Positions 1 through 8,335 of a stretch of 14,631 nt of DNA are shown here, in pieces. The notes under the pieces are model-generated. The model worked only from the letters and a program-made list of their open reading frames with translations, made no database searches and was not told the origin of the DNA. This DNA is from an uncultured Selenomonas sp. Its GTDB lineage: Bacteria; Bacillota; Negativicutes; Selenomonadales; Selenomonadaceae. A program made the translations under genes and the position numbers. Position 1 is the first letter of the stretch; every line of letters begins with the position of its first letter. The DNA is taken from positions 1 to 14,631 of the forward strand of contig CALIBA010000006.1 of NCBI GenBank assembly GCA_938045435.1, read 5' to 3'.

Positions 1-627
1 TCCTCCGCTTCGACCTATGGCAGCGGCATATATGGGTTTACCGAGGGGGGGCGTTCGGAGGATGCACTCAATCCCTACGCCTTTTCAAAACTCGCGTTTG
101 ACCGCTATGTGCGCCAAGTGATCCCTGAGGCACGCAGCCAGATTGTCGGGCTGAAATACTTTAATGTCTATGGCCCGCAGGAGCATCATAAGGGCAAGAT
201 GGCGTCGATTTTCTACCAGCTCTACTACCAGATCAAAGAGACGGGCGAGGCGCGGCTCTTTCGTGGGACGGACGGCATCGCCGATGGAGAGCAGCGCCGT
301 GACTTTATCTACGTGCGCGATATTGTACGCGTCAATCTCTGGTTCCTCGAAAACGGCGGAGAAAGCGGTATCTACAACTGCGGTACGGGGACGGCACACA
401 GCTATAATGAAGCGGCACGCGCTGTGATTGCAGCGCTCGGCAAGGGGGAGATTGTCTACCGCGATTTCCCCGAAGTACTGCGCGGCAAATATCAGAACTA
501 TACCCAAGCAGATATGACGGCACTTCTTGCAGCAGGGTATGATGAGGGCTTTACGCCGATGGCGGACGCCGTGAAGGAGTACTGTACGTTCCTCGATGCG
601 GGCGGGTATTTCACCTATGCCGAATAA
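1..627 (+). CDS. hldD: ADP-L-glycero-D-manno-heptose 6-epimerase, 3' part
   Basis: The reading frame is open from base 1 and lacks its N-terminal NAD-binding half, so the gene starts outside the window. The visible part has the extended short-chain dehydrogenase/reductase signature: a Ser-rich SSASTYG stretch at the very start, then the YxxxK catalytic pair in YAFSK (Tyr codon 76-78, Lys codon 88-90), followed by KYFNVYGPQEHHKGKMASI, which is typical of HldD/RfaD. The family epimerises ADP-D-glycero-D-manno-heptose to the L-glycero form, the last step in making the heptose donor for LPS inner core, in the cytoplasm. The next gene, gmhB, belongs to the same pathway and overlaps its end. A related NDP-sugar epimerase is the only real alternative; the HHKGKMAS motif and the gmhB neighbour favour HldD. 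Confidence 0.92.
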   Translation, partial: SSASTYGSGIYGFTEGGRSEDALNPYAFSKLAFDRYVRQVIPEARSQIVGLKYFNVYGPQEHHKGKMASIFYQLYYQIKETGEARLFRGTDGIADGEQRRDFIYVRDIVRVNLWFLENGGESGIYNCGTGTAHSYNEAARAVIAALGKGEIVYRDFPEVLRGKYQNYTQADMTALLAAGYDEGFTPMADAVKEYCTFLDAGGYFTYAE

Positions 628-1120
628 GGCGGTCTTTTTCGACCGTGATGGCACACTTAACGTTGATGTTCACTATCTCCATGATCCCGCGGCGTTTGTG
701 TGGATCCCGGGCGCGGTGGATGCCGTTCACTTTGCCAATGCACATGGCTATCTCGTTATTGTCATCACGAACCAGAGCGGCGTTGCACGCGGGTATTTCG
801 GCGAGGAGGATGTGCAGCGTTTGCATAACTGGATGAACGAAGACCTTCGCGCACATGGCGCGTGGATTGATGCATTTTACTACTGCCCGCACCATCCAGA
901 CGGCGCAGATGCAATGTACCGGCAGGAATGCGGCTGCCGCAAGCCTGCGCCGGGCATGATTCTGCGTGCACTGCGCGAACACGATATTGACCCTCATGCG
1001 TCGCTCCTCATCGGCGATGGGGCGCGGGATGTGCAGGCGGCAGAGCGTGCGGGCGTGCGCGGTGTGCGATATACGGGCGGCGATTTGTGCAGCCTTTTGC
1101 AGCACTCGCTGGAAACTTAG
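617..1120 (+). CDS. gmhB: D-glycero-beta-D-manno-heptose-1,7-bisphosphate 7-phosphatase
   Basis: This 167-residue protein is a HAD-superfamily histidinol-phosphatase-like enzyme that removes the 7-phosphate from heptose bisphosphate in the ADP-heptose pathway. Visible motifs are FFDRDGTLN near residues 7-15 (nucleophile and acid/base Asp of DxD), the TNQSG motif II, a zinc-binding set YYCPHH followed by ECGCRKPAPGM, and LIGDGARD as the final acidic motif. The length matches the family, which lacks a large cap domain. The ATG at 617 is preferred over an upstream GTG at 596 because homology-like sequence starts at MPNKAVFFDRDG. It overlaps the end of hldD by 11 bases, which points to translational coupling. 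Confidence 0.93.
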   Translation: MPNKAVFFDRDGTLNVDVHYLHDPAAFVWIPGAVDAVHFANAHGYLVIVITNQSGVARGYFGEEDVQRLHNWMNEDLRAHGAWIDAFYYCPHHPDGADAMYRQECGCRKPAPGMILRALREHDIDPHASLLIGDGARDVQAAERAGVRGVRYTGGDLCSLLQHSLET

Positions 1121-1163
1121 TTTTTAGTTTTCCGGCAAATGTGACGGATAAAAGAAAGTGCAG

Positions 1164-1205
1164 CCATGTAATGTGCCAAAGCAAAACTCAGCGGAGCAAG
1201 AGGAA
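1164..1205 (+). repeat. Leader-like segment similar to 2491-2532
   Basis: The 129-bp gap between gmhB and the next gene holds a segment that aligns without gaps to the gap before the GT2 gene. The first 18 bases match at 16 positions (1164-1181 against 2491-2508), the next 10 do not match, and the following 14 match at 12 positions (1192-1205 against 2519-2532). The second block includes the ribosome-site-like AGAGGAA. It may be a remnant of a duplicated gene start. I see nothing else in this gap. Chance similarity is possible. Confidence 0.3.
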
Positions 1206-1249
1206 ACGAGTGCGCGTTCTTAGAGGAACCGAATAATAAGAGCGGATGG

Positions 1250-2404
1250 GTGCCGATGAAAATAGCCATCTTTGAGAACATCATGACGTCGGGCGGACAT
1301 GAGGTGGATTTTGACCGCATTCTTGTGGAGGAGCTGCGTGCACTTGGGCATGAGGTTGTGTTTTATGTTCCCGAGGAGTTCCGGTTTGGCATGGACTATC
1401 ATGTGCCCGTGCATCATCTGCCGAGGGCACCCGTCCTCTATACACATGTGCGCGGCATCTCAAAGCTCCTCCTTTCTCTAAAGCGCGAGCGGCGGCGCTT
1501 TCTCTGGTACCGTGCGCTCTGCCGGGCAGCGGAGGCGGGGGCATTTGACGCGCTCATTGTGCCGACCTCGACCTATCGCTATCTGCGTGCGCTGCGGCAG
1601 AGTGTCCTGCGCCGTTCGCCCGTGCCGGTTCTCTTTATTCAGCATGGGCTGAATCCTGGTGAGGCACCGAAGTTTTTCCATGCGGCAGATGCTCTGGCCG
1701 CCTATCGGAACATCCGCCCGGTGGTGCTTACCCTTGGTGATACGATCTTTGGAGAGCGGCGGGCGCATGTGCATTTAATTGCCCCGCCGACCTTTCTGCC
1801 GCGCGATATTGCCGTAAAGGAGTGCCCGCCCGTACAAGCAGATACGCCGCTTACCATTGGCTTTTTCGGACAGTTTCGTCGGGAGAAGCGGCTGGAAGAT
1901 CTGCTGAAGGTCTATCTCGCAGGGCACTATACGCGTCCTGTGCAGCTCCTCGTGCAGGGATCAACGATGCACGAGGAGGATGCGGCAGCGTTTGAGCGCA
2001 TCATCGCGGCATATGAGGGGCAGGGCGTTACGTTCCTCCATCAAGGGCTGATAGGTGCCGCGTGGCAGCGTGCGATTGCCTCTGTCCATGCACTCCTCCT
2101 GCCGTATTCTGCACCACGCTACCGCTATCACTGGGGGGCGATGCTCTTTACCGCCATCGGCTTTCAAAAGCCCGTGCTGACGAGTGACGATATGAACCCT
2201 GAGGTATTTGCGCACTATCCTGTCGGCATGACGTTCCCCAGCGGAGATATGGCGGCGCTTGGCAATGCGCTCGAAACGTTCATCAACGAATATGATACGC
2301 GTGCCCCGCTCTTTCATGCGGCGCTTGCACGTGCGGCAGAGCACTATGCACCCGCGTGTTTTGTAAAACGCATCATGGAGGTCATCGAGGGAAAGGATGT
2401 CTGA
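1250..2404 (+). CDS. GT-B fold glycosyltransferase (family 4-like)
   Basis: The protein of about 384 residues starts like a GT4/GT1 enzyme (MKIAIFENIMTSGGHEVDF, then LRALGHEVVFYVPEEF) and carries the C-terminal nucleotide-sugar domain opening IGFFGQFRREKRLEDLL with VLTSDDMNPEVF near the end. It probably transfers a sugar to the LPS core or another surface glycan on the cytoplasmic face of the inner membrane; donor and acceptor cannot be read from sequence. A canonical E-x7-E motif is not obvious, so catalytic placement is uncertain. The start may be GTG 1250 or ATG 1256, and the ribosome site (AGAGCGG) is weak for both. It is preceded by a 129-bp gap and followed by a 138-bp gap that share a similar segment. 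Confidence 0.82.
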   Translation: MPMKIAIFENIMTSGGHEVDFDRILVEELRALGHEVVFYVPEEFRFGMDYHVPVHHLPRAPVLYTHVRGISKLLLSLKRERRRFLWYRALCRAAEAGAFDALIVPTSTYRYLRALRQSVLRRSPVPVLFIQHGLNPGEAPKFFHAADALAAYRNIRPVVLTLGDTIFGERRAHVHLIAPPTFLPRDIAVKECPPVQADTPLTIGFFGQFRREKRLEDLLKVYLAGHYTRPVQLLVQGSTMHEEDAAAFERIIAAYEGQGVTFLHQGLIGAAWQRAIASVHALLLPYSAPRYRYHWGAMLFTAIGFQKPVLTSDDMNPEVFAHYPVGMTFPSGDMAALGNALETFINEYDTRAPLFHAALARAAEHYAPACFVKRIMEVIEGKDV

Positions 2405-2503
2405 TACGATGCGCCGGCGAGGCACATATTCGTTTATGTGCCCCGCACGTTCGGGCTTCTTGTCAAACAGTATGAAAAGGATATGGCGTACCATGTCATG
2501 TGA
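2405..2503 (+). pseudogene. Protein-like in-frame fragment after the glycosyltransferase stop
   Basis: Directly after the TGA of the preceding gene the same frame reads 32 protein-like codons (including HIFVYVPRTFGLL and KDMAYHVM) up to a second TGA at 2501-2503. Third-position GC is high, as in real genes here, and there is no start codon or ribosome site at its beginning. The text resembles part of the preceding enzyme's N-terminus (FYVPEEF followed by MDYHVPV, against VYVPRTF followed by MAYHVM), so it may be the relic of a paralogous glycosyltransferase. Readthrough of TGA or chance are alternatives. The following GT2 gene is also in this frame. Confidence 0.25.
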
Positions 2504-2542
2504 CAAAGAGCTGAGATTCGGTACAAGAGGAAGGGAAACGCT

Positions 2543-3322
2543 ATGGCACTCAATCTCTCGGTACTCATCCTCGCAAAGAACGAGGAAACGAACATTGAGG
2601 ACTGCATTCGCAGCGTCTCTTTTGCAGGGGAGGTTGTCGTTATTGATGATTTCAGCACGGATCGGACAGCGGCGCTTGCACGTGCGCTGGGGGCGCGTGT
2701 TGTGCAGCGTGCCCTCGATGGCGATTGGGGTGCACAGCAGACGTTTGCGATAGGAGAGGCGCAGTGCGATTGGATCTACTTTCTGGATGCAGATGAGCGC
2801 GTATCGACGCAGCTCTCGATGCTCATTCGTTCCTTTGTGGCAGCGGACGATCGCCGTTATGCCTATGCGAATGCGCGGCTGAGCTATTACTTTGAGCAGC
2901 CGCTGCGCCATGGCGGGTGGTTCCCAGACTATGTTGTGCGCCTTTTGCCGCGTGCAGGCACGAGGGTCGAGGGGCTGGTGCACCCCAAGATCTGCCATCC
3001 GTATGAGGAGGTCAAACTGCCGGATGCGGCCTACCTCATTCACTATCCCTATCGCGACTGGGTGCATTATCTCGGCAAGCTGAATGTCTACACGACGCTT
3101 GCGGCGCAGAAGGCATATGCGGCAGGGCGGCGCGCAACGTGTGCGGATATGATCCTTCATCCGCTGTGGGCGAGTTTTCGCATGTATGTGCTGCGGTGCG
3201 GATTCCTCGATGGACAGATCGGCTTTGTCCTTGCTGTGTTTCACTATTTTTACACCATGGCGAAATATGTCAAGCTCTGCTATATGGACAAGACGAACCG
3301 CCATACAGGAGATTCGTTATGA
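2543..3322 (+). CDS. GT2 glycosyltransferase, WaaE/KdtX-like
   Basis: This 259-residue protein has a GT-A fold of family 2. It opens with LNLSVLILAKNEETNIEDC, then VVVIDDFSTDRT (residues 31-42), and the metal/nucleotide-binding FLDADERV with the DxD equivalent at residues 82-84. The layout, with a central HGGWFPDYVVRLLPR stretch and a hydrophobic C-terminal helix region (FLDGQIGFVLAVFHYFYTM), matches the WaaE/KdtX group of LPS core beta-glucosyltransferases. A cytoplasmic, membrane-associated role in core extension is likely; the sugar is inferred only. A good ribosome site (AGGAAGGG) lies seven bases before the ATG. Its stop overlaps the next start (ATGA). Confidence 0.87.
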   Translation: MALNLSVLILAKNEETNIEDCIRSVSFAGEVVVIDDFSTDRTAALARALGARVVQRALDGDWGAQQTFAIGEAQCDWIYFLDADERVSTQLSMLIRSFVAADDRRYAYANARLSYYFEQPLRHGGWFPDYVVRLLPRAGTRVEGLVHPKICHPYEEVKLPDAAYLIHYPYRDWVHYLGKLNVYTTLAAQKAYAAGRRATCADMILHPLWASFRMYVLRCGFLDGQIGFVLAVFHYFYTMAKYVKLCYMDKTNRHTGDSL

Positions 3323-4251
3323 TTGCAGAAATCCGTGCCGTCGCACAGCGTGCCTATCGTTTTGACAACGCGCGCGAGCGCCATCGCGCCCTCGTATTTA
3401 TGGTGCGTGCTGTACTGCATTGGAAGCAGCTTCGCACGCTCTATGACTTTTTTCAGAAAACACAGGGGCGGCGCGTACTCTATCAGCGCAATCCATATCC
3501 CCTTGAGCAGGCGACACGCGCCTTTTTTTATGCAGGTTCGACCATGCACACGCGCATTGCGCTCATCTGTGCACACTATGCCTATTTGGAGGAGCGTCTC
3601 AGCGAGAAAGACTTCATTGCCCTCGGCTACGATACGCCCTATGTGATTTGGCGATCTGCGGAGCCGGATATGGATTGGCATGCCTACTTGAAATTTGCCC
3701 CGGGACAGCGCAAGGAGGGGCTGCTCACGGTCATGATGGATGTGGGCGGGGCGCATCTTTACCAGATCATCTTTTGGATTGAGCAGAGAGAGGGTGCCGG
3801 TGCGCTTGTCATCGGTGCCATGCAGGGGCCAAATACAGAGGATGCGCAGGACTTTATCCGCGAGATGACGAAGCGTGCACACCGTTTCCGCACAAAGAAC
3901 CTCATCCTCTATATGACGCAGGCGGTCGCGCGTGCACTCGGGGTGCAGCGGATCTTTGCCGTCTCGAACGCGGGCTACTACGCGAACAATCATATGCGCC
4001 GTGATCGGAAGCTGAAAACGGACTTTGGCGTGTTCTGGGAGGAGGTGGGGGGGCAGGTGACGGAGGATGCGCGTTTTTATGAGCTGCCGCTCGTACTCGC
4101 GCGCAAGACGATGGAGGAGGTGCCGACGCGAAAGCGTGCCCTCTATCGCCGCCGTTTTGACTTTCTCGATGCAGTTGATGCAGAGATTGCCCGCCGCATG
4201 GGGGAGATCTTAAAGCCCTGCCCCTCCCCTATGGGCATGGAGGATGCGTAG
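3319..4251 (+). CDS. VirK/YbjX family (DUF535) protein
   Basis: The 310-residue product resembles the DUF535 family (VirK of Shigella, YbjX of E. coli): HAYLKFAPGQRKEGLLTV, then ALVIGAMQGPN in the middle (family hallmark GxxQGP), and AVSNAGYYANN later. It has no signal peptide or clear membrane segment. Family members are linked to outer-membrane/LPS modification phenotypes, but the biochemical role is not settled. The ATG at 3319 overlaps the GT2 stop by four bases; a longer open frame exists upstream but only inside the GT2 gene. Its place between two core glycosyltransferases supports a function in LPS assembly or decoration. Confidence 0.85.
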   Translation: MIAEIRAVAQRAYRFDNARERHRALVFMVRAVLHWKQLRTLYDFFQKTQGRRVLYQRNPYPLEQATRAFFYAGSTMHTRIALICAHYAYLEERLSEKDFIALGYDTPYVIWRSAEPDMDWHAYLKFAPGQRKEGLLTVMMDVGGAHLYQIIFWIEQREGAGALVIGAMQGPNTEDAQDFIREMTKRAHRFRTKNLILYMTQAVARALGVQRIFAVSNAGYYANNHMRRDRKLKTDFGVFWEEVGGQVTEDARFYELPLVLARKTMEEVPTRKRALYRRRFDFLDAVDAEIARRMGEILKPCPSPMGMEDA

Positions 4252-5370
4252 ATGGGCGGTGTTCCTGTGCAGGCGGCAGGGGAGCAGTCCCCGCTGAAAA
4301 CCTATCAAAATATCCTCGTCTATGCCATGGTCAACCTCGGCGATGTCATTTTAACGACGAGTGCCATTGCCCTGCTCAAAAAGGTGTACCCTGCGGCGCG
4401 GATCACGATGCTCTCGCGGCCCATCGTGCGCGAAGTGATAGAGCGCAGTCCCGTCATTGACGATGTGATTCTGTTTGATTACAAGGCCAAAAAAAATGCG
4501 CTCAGGCAGATGTGGGCGATGGTGCGGGAGCTGCGCACGCGGCGGTTTGACCTTGCGATTTCTTTTGACCGCAAGCTGCGCCCCGCGCTGCTTTGTTTTC
4601 TGGCGGGGATTCCCGTCCGCGTCGGCCCGTCGCGCGTCTTTGATGCGCGGCCGAGCCGCGTGACATGGCTCTATACGCATACGGTGCCCATCACACATGA
4701 CCTGGATGATACGTTGCAGGCAGAAACCTATCAAGAGATCATCCGCGGTTTTACGGGCACGGATGGGCATGCGCGCCCCATACTCCCCGCTCCTGATGCA
4801 GCGCAGAGCGCGAAGGCTGCAGAGATGCTTGCGCCCGCAGAGCGCATGGGAAAGAAAAAAATCGGGCTGTGCGTGAAGGGGACGTTTGCCCTTAAAACAT
4901 GGCCAAAGGAATACTTTGCTGCGGTGGTGCGTGCGCTTTCTGCGCGGTATGATGCTGCATTTTATGTCACAGGGGCGCCGGGTGACTATGACGATGCGGA
5001 GGAGGTCATCGCATGTATGGGGGTGCCTGCGGAAAATCTCTGCGGGAAAACGAATCTGATGGAGCTTGCAGCGCTTTATGCGCGGCTTGATTTGCTCCTG
5101 AGCGTTGATACGGGCGGCGGGCATATCGCTGCGACGGTCGGGGTTCCGCTCGTTACGATATTCGGCTGTACTTCTCCGCGCCGCTGGCACCCCATCAGCA
5201 GTGCGGCGACGGCACTCACCTCGCATGAGCCGTGCTGTCCATGCAACTATCGTGAGACCGAATGTCCGAGTTATCCTAGGCCTAACTGCCTCTATCACGT
5301 CCTGCCGGAGGAGGCTCTGCGCGCCTGTATCTCCTATCTGGATGACGCAGTGTCTGCACAGAGTACGTAG
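4252..5370 (+). CDS. ADP-heptose:LPS heptosyltransferase (GT9)
   Basis: The 372-residue protein shows the GT9 pattern. An N-terminal domain has NILVYAMVNLGDVILTTSA near residues 20-38, with LGD as the conserved glycine/aspartate turn. The C-terminal ADP-heptose domain has GLCVKGTFALKTWPKEYF and the signature LSVDTGGGHIAATVGVP followed by TIFGCTSPRRWHP. A cysteine-rich tail (CCPCNYRETECPSYPRPNC) is common in this family. It transfers L,D-heptose to the LPS inner core (WaaC/WaaF/WaaQ group; which one cannot be said). The ATG follows the DUF535 stop directly, with GGAGGA supplied by the end of that gene. It is the natural user of the donor made by HldD/GmhB. Confidence 0.9.
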   Translation: MGGVPVQAAGEQSPLKTYQNILVYAMVNLGDVILTTSAIALLKKVYPAARITMLSRPIVREVIERSPVIDDVILFDYKAKKNALRQMWAMVRELRTRRFDLAISFDRKLRPALLCFLAGIPVRVGPSRVFDARPSRVTWLYTHTVPITHDLDDTLQAETYQEIIRGFTGTDGHARPILPAPDAAQSAKAAEMLAPAERMGKKKIGLCVKGTFALKTWPKEYFAAVVRALSARYDAAFYVTGAPGDYDDAEEVIACMGVPAENLCGKTNLMELAALYARLDLLLSVDTGGGHIAATVGVPLVTIFGCTSPRRWHPISSAATALTSHEPCCPCNYRETECPSYPRPNCLYHVLPEEALRACISYLDDAVSAQST

Positions 5371-5382
5371 AAGGAGCCGCAT

Positions 5383-6543
5383 ATGCACGTCGGTCTTATC
5401 ACAAAGGATTTTGCCGTCGGGAGAGCGTTCAACAGCAACGGTCTGCCGACGAAGAGCGGGGCGGAGTTCCATGCGGAAAATCACGCGCGGGAACTGATGC
5501 GGCTGGGGCATAGGGTCACGATTTTTGCCAAGAAGCGGTACTTTGCCACGAAGGCACGCGAAGATGTGGACGGGATCGATCTCGTTCGCCTGCATGAGCC
5601 GTCGCGCGGCGCTGAGCTCCTTTTACGTCTTCTCACAACGCATCGGGATGTTGATGCGCTCTACATCATCGGGATTCCTGCATTTGCCGTCTGGGCGATT
5701 TGGCTTGCACGGAAAAAGGGGGTTCCCGTGACGCTTGCACTCACGGCAAAGATGGAAATTTTTGACGGTGATGCAAACTGGCGCAATCGCCTCTTTGCCT
5801 CCTGCGATCATTATATCGCAACGACACATGAGATTGCCGCAGGATATACCGCACGCGGAAAAATTGCACCGGAGCGCGTCACCGTCCTGCCGCACGGCAT
5901 CGACGCACAGCGGTTCTCCGTGCCGACAGCAGAGGAGCGGGCGCTGCTGCGTGCGCGTCTTGGCATCGCAGAGGACGCGCCCGTTCTGCTCTTTCTCGCG
6001 CGCATTGTACTGAATAAGGGCGTTGATACGCTGCAGGATGTTTGGCGCATCATCCATGCGCATTGCAAAGAAGCGCGGCTGCTCGTCGTCGGCGGCGGGC
6101 TGCCGGATCTGATGCTGGCGCTGCGCAGCCTTGGAGCAGAGACGGACGGTTCGGTTATCGTCACGGGAGAGCAGGCGTATCCGGAGGACTATTACAGGGC
6201 AGCGGACTGTTATATATTCCCATCCCGGCACGAGGCACTGCCCACCTCGCTCATCGAGGCGATCAGCAGCGGACTGCCGGCCGTCGTCTCCGATATTGGC
6301 GGATGTGACGATCTCGTGCAAAACGGGGTGAATGGCTACCGCGTTCCCGTTGAGGATGCAGATGCCTACGCTGCGCGCATCCTGGAGATCTTTAGAGATC
6401 CGTATCAAGGTGCCCAAATGGGGGCACGCGGCAGACGGCTCGCTGAGACGCGTCTGGATTACGCGGTGCTCTCTGATCAGCTCGCTGCCATCATTGCGCA
6501 GGGGGATAATACACTCGGCACGCGGGATTTCCTGCAGTGGTGA
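5383..6543 (+). CDS. GT4 family glycosyltransferase
   Basis: The 386-residue protein is a typical GT-B retaining enzyme. The N-terminal domain has GLPTKSGAEFHAENHARELM and the HRVTIFAKK strand; the hinge carries VTVLPHGIDAQRF; the C-terminal domain has LLFLARIVLNKGVDTL, VVGGGLPDL and the E-x7-E motif in HEALPTSLIEAISSGLP (around residue 283), followed by GGCDDLVQNGVNGYRVP. The reaction is sugar transfer from a nucleotide donor to an LPS core or surface-glycan acceptor at the inner membrane; specificity is unknown. An AAGGAG ribosome site stands six bases before the ATG, 12 bases after the heptosyltransferase stop. Confidence 0.9.
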   Translation: MHVGLITKDFAVGRAFNSNGLPTKSGAEFHAENHARELMRLGHRVTIFAKKRYFATKAREDVDGIDLVRLHEPSRGAELLLRLLTTHRDVDALYIIGIPAFAVWAIWLARKKGVPVTLALTAKMEIFDGDANWRNRLFASCDHYIATTHEIAAGYTARGKIAPERVTVLPHGIDAQRFSVPTAEERALLRARLGIAEDAPVLLFLARIVLNKGVDTLQDVWRIIHAHCKEARLLVVGGGLPDLMLALRSLGAETDGSVIVTGEQAYPEDYYRAADCYIFPSRHEALPTSLIEAISSGLPAVVSDIGGCDDLVQNGVNGYRVPVEDADAYAARILEIFRDPYQGAQMGARGRRLAETRLDYAVLSDQLAAIIAQGDNTLGTRDFLQW

Positions 6544-6582
6544 GCACGTGTGTCCTTCGCTGCGCACGGAAAAGGAATTGTC

Positions 6583-8278
6583 ATGACTGCCCAAAATGCT
6601 CTCTTTACCCATGATTTGACGGGGAAACGCGTCCTCGTTCTCGTTCCGCATGCAGATGACGAGGTCAATGCTGCGGGGGGATTTTGCCGGCGTTTGCGGC
6701 GATGGGCGCTGACTGCTACATCTGCTATTCAACGAACGGGGACTTTTGCTTTCGTGCGCAGACCCGCATACGTGAGGCGGTGGCTGCCGCTGCGCTGCTC
6801 GGGACAAAGCCCGAGCGGGTGATCTTCCTCGGCTACGGTGATACGCTGAACCATACGGGGCACCCGCACCTTTATGATGTGGATGTGCCTGCCGCGGCGC
6901 CCTCCGGGCATACCGAGACGTATGGAGCGGGGGCTATACGGACTATGCAACACAGCGCAGAGGGCATCCAAGTCCCTATACACGCGCGGCATTTCGTGCA
7001 GATGTCGCAGCCGTTGTAGAGGAGATTCGCGCCGACATCATCATTTGCGTGGACTATGACAAACATGCCGACCATCGCATGCTCTCTGTTATCTTTGATA
7101 CAGTGATGGGAAAACTCCTCACCGCAGATGCCGGCTATCGGCCGCAGGTGCTGAAATGCCTCGCCTATGCTACGGCATATGAGGGCGTGCCTGATTTTTA
7201 CGCGCCCAATATACGCGCCACACGGCGCCCGATTGTTGGTGAGCTGACAGACTACCCTTCGGATATGCTCTCACTCTCTTACTACGTGTGGGAGGAGCGC
7301 ATCCGCTTTCCTGTGTTTGAATATGAGACGACGGGCGGACGCTTTCTGCACGGAGATGTCCGCTGCCGCGCACTTAAGCAGCATCGCTCGCAGGGGGCCG
7401 CACTCCACGCGGAGGGGATTCTAAACGGGGATGCGGTGTACTTTCAGCATCGGACGGACAATCTCGCCTATACCGCTTCTCTGTGGGCGAGTTCCGGAGA
7501 TCCTGCGCCCGCTGCGGATGGGCGCTATTATGACATCGCGGATATTGATGAGGAAGATGCCCCCTTTGGAGAATGCCTTTGGGCACCGACAGACGAAGAC
7601 GATACGCGGAGCATTGCGTTTACATTTCCGGAGGAGACGGAGCTGAGGCTCATTCGCATCTATGGCAATATCGGCACATATGGGCGGATCACAGCACTGC
7701 ATATTTCCTGTGATGGGATATGCATCGGAACCCATGCGCTGCCGCCGCGCGGGCGTGCTCTTACGCTGACCCTTGATGCGCCGCGGCGCGTGCGCGAGGT
7801 TTGCCTGACCGTTGTCCATGCGGAGGGGACGCATTGGGGGATTGCCGAGTGTGCCTTCTTTTCTTCTCTTTGGCAGACGGGCGCACTCCCGCCCTTCATC
7901 AAAATTGAGAGCTGCGGAGATTTCCTCTATGATTATTGGGCGTCGCCTACACAGACGAAACTCGTCCTGCATGCATACCGCTGTGGGATTGCGGAGGCGG
8001 CTCCTCTTGATTGGCAGATTGATGACGGCGGGGGGCACAGTCTGCTTACGGAAGACGGGGTGCTGTATCTCGGGGCAGGAGATACGGAGATAAGGGTGCG
8101 AGCGACGCTTAAGGATCATCCGGAGATCTTCGATACCGTCACCATTCGGCGCAAATCATGGGGCAGTTTCTTGTGGCTGATGCTGCGTCAACAGATCGAG
8201 CGGCGCTTCCTGCGCTTTATCTGGCGGAAAAAAAAGAAATATCTCCATCTGCGGTGGAAGTATATCAAAGATATTTAG
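6583..8278 (+). pseudogene. PIG-L family deacetylase, broken by two frameshifts
   Basis: Three frames in succession encode one PIG-L/LmbE protein. Frame one gives RVLVLVPHADDEVNAAGG (metal-binding AHADDE-type motif, residues 22-27). After the six-G run at 6675-6680 the frame changes to give GADCYICYSTNGD. After the five-G run at 6929-6933 it changes again to give GYTDYATQRRG, VDYDKHADHRML (second metal motif) and ALKQHRSQ. One extra G in each run would restore a single frame of 565 residues. Beyond the deacetylase domain (about 1-295) lie a discoidin/F5-8C-like stretch (about 346-428, ending WGIAECAFF), an Ig-like stretch (about 436-525) and a basic, aromatic tail. Such enzymes deacetylate N-acetyl-hexosamine groups, fitting LPS modification. 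Sequencing error, slippage-based switching or true decay all remain possible. AAAGGA precedes the ATG. Confidence 0.82.
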
Positions 8279-8291
8279 AAAATCACGGAGT

Positions 8292-8335
8292 TGCACCAAT
8301 CTGATGGACTTCTGTTCTAGGTGGATTTAGGTGCA
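8292..8335. other. Inverted repeat between convergent genes
   Basis: TGCACC at 8292-8297 pairs with GGTGCA at 8330-8335, and the adjoining AATC and GATT can extend the stem to about 10 bp across a two-base bulge. It lies at the convergent ends of the deacetylase and recombinase genes and reaches into the last recombinase codons. It could be a weak bidirectional terminator, although no T tract follows on either side, or a recombinase-related site. Confidence 0.3.

Noticed and set aside
2397..2753. 118-codon open frame starting on ATGTCTGA at the end of the first glycosyltransferase
   Set aside because: It overlaps the GT2 gene by 210 bases in another frame and its translation is Arg/Ser-rich with poor codon usage, unlike real genes here.
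1961..3304. 447-codon open frame on the minus strand
   Set aside because: It lies opposite two clear glycosyltransferase genes; long antisense frames arise from high third-position GC, and its translation has no recognisable domain. The same applies to 4351-5595 and 5623-6807 on the minus strand.
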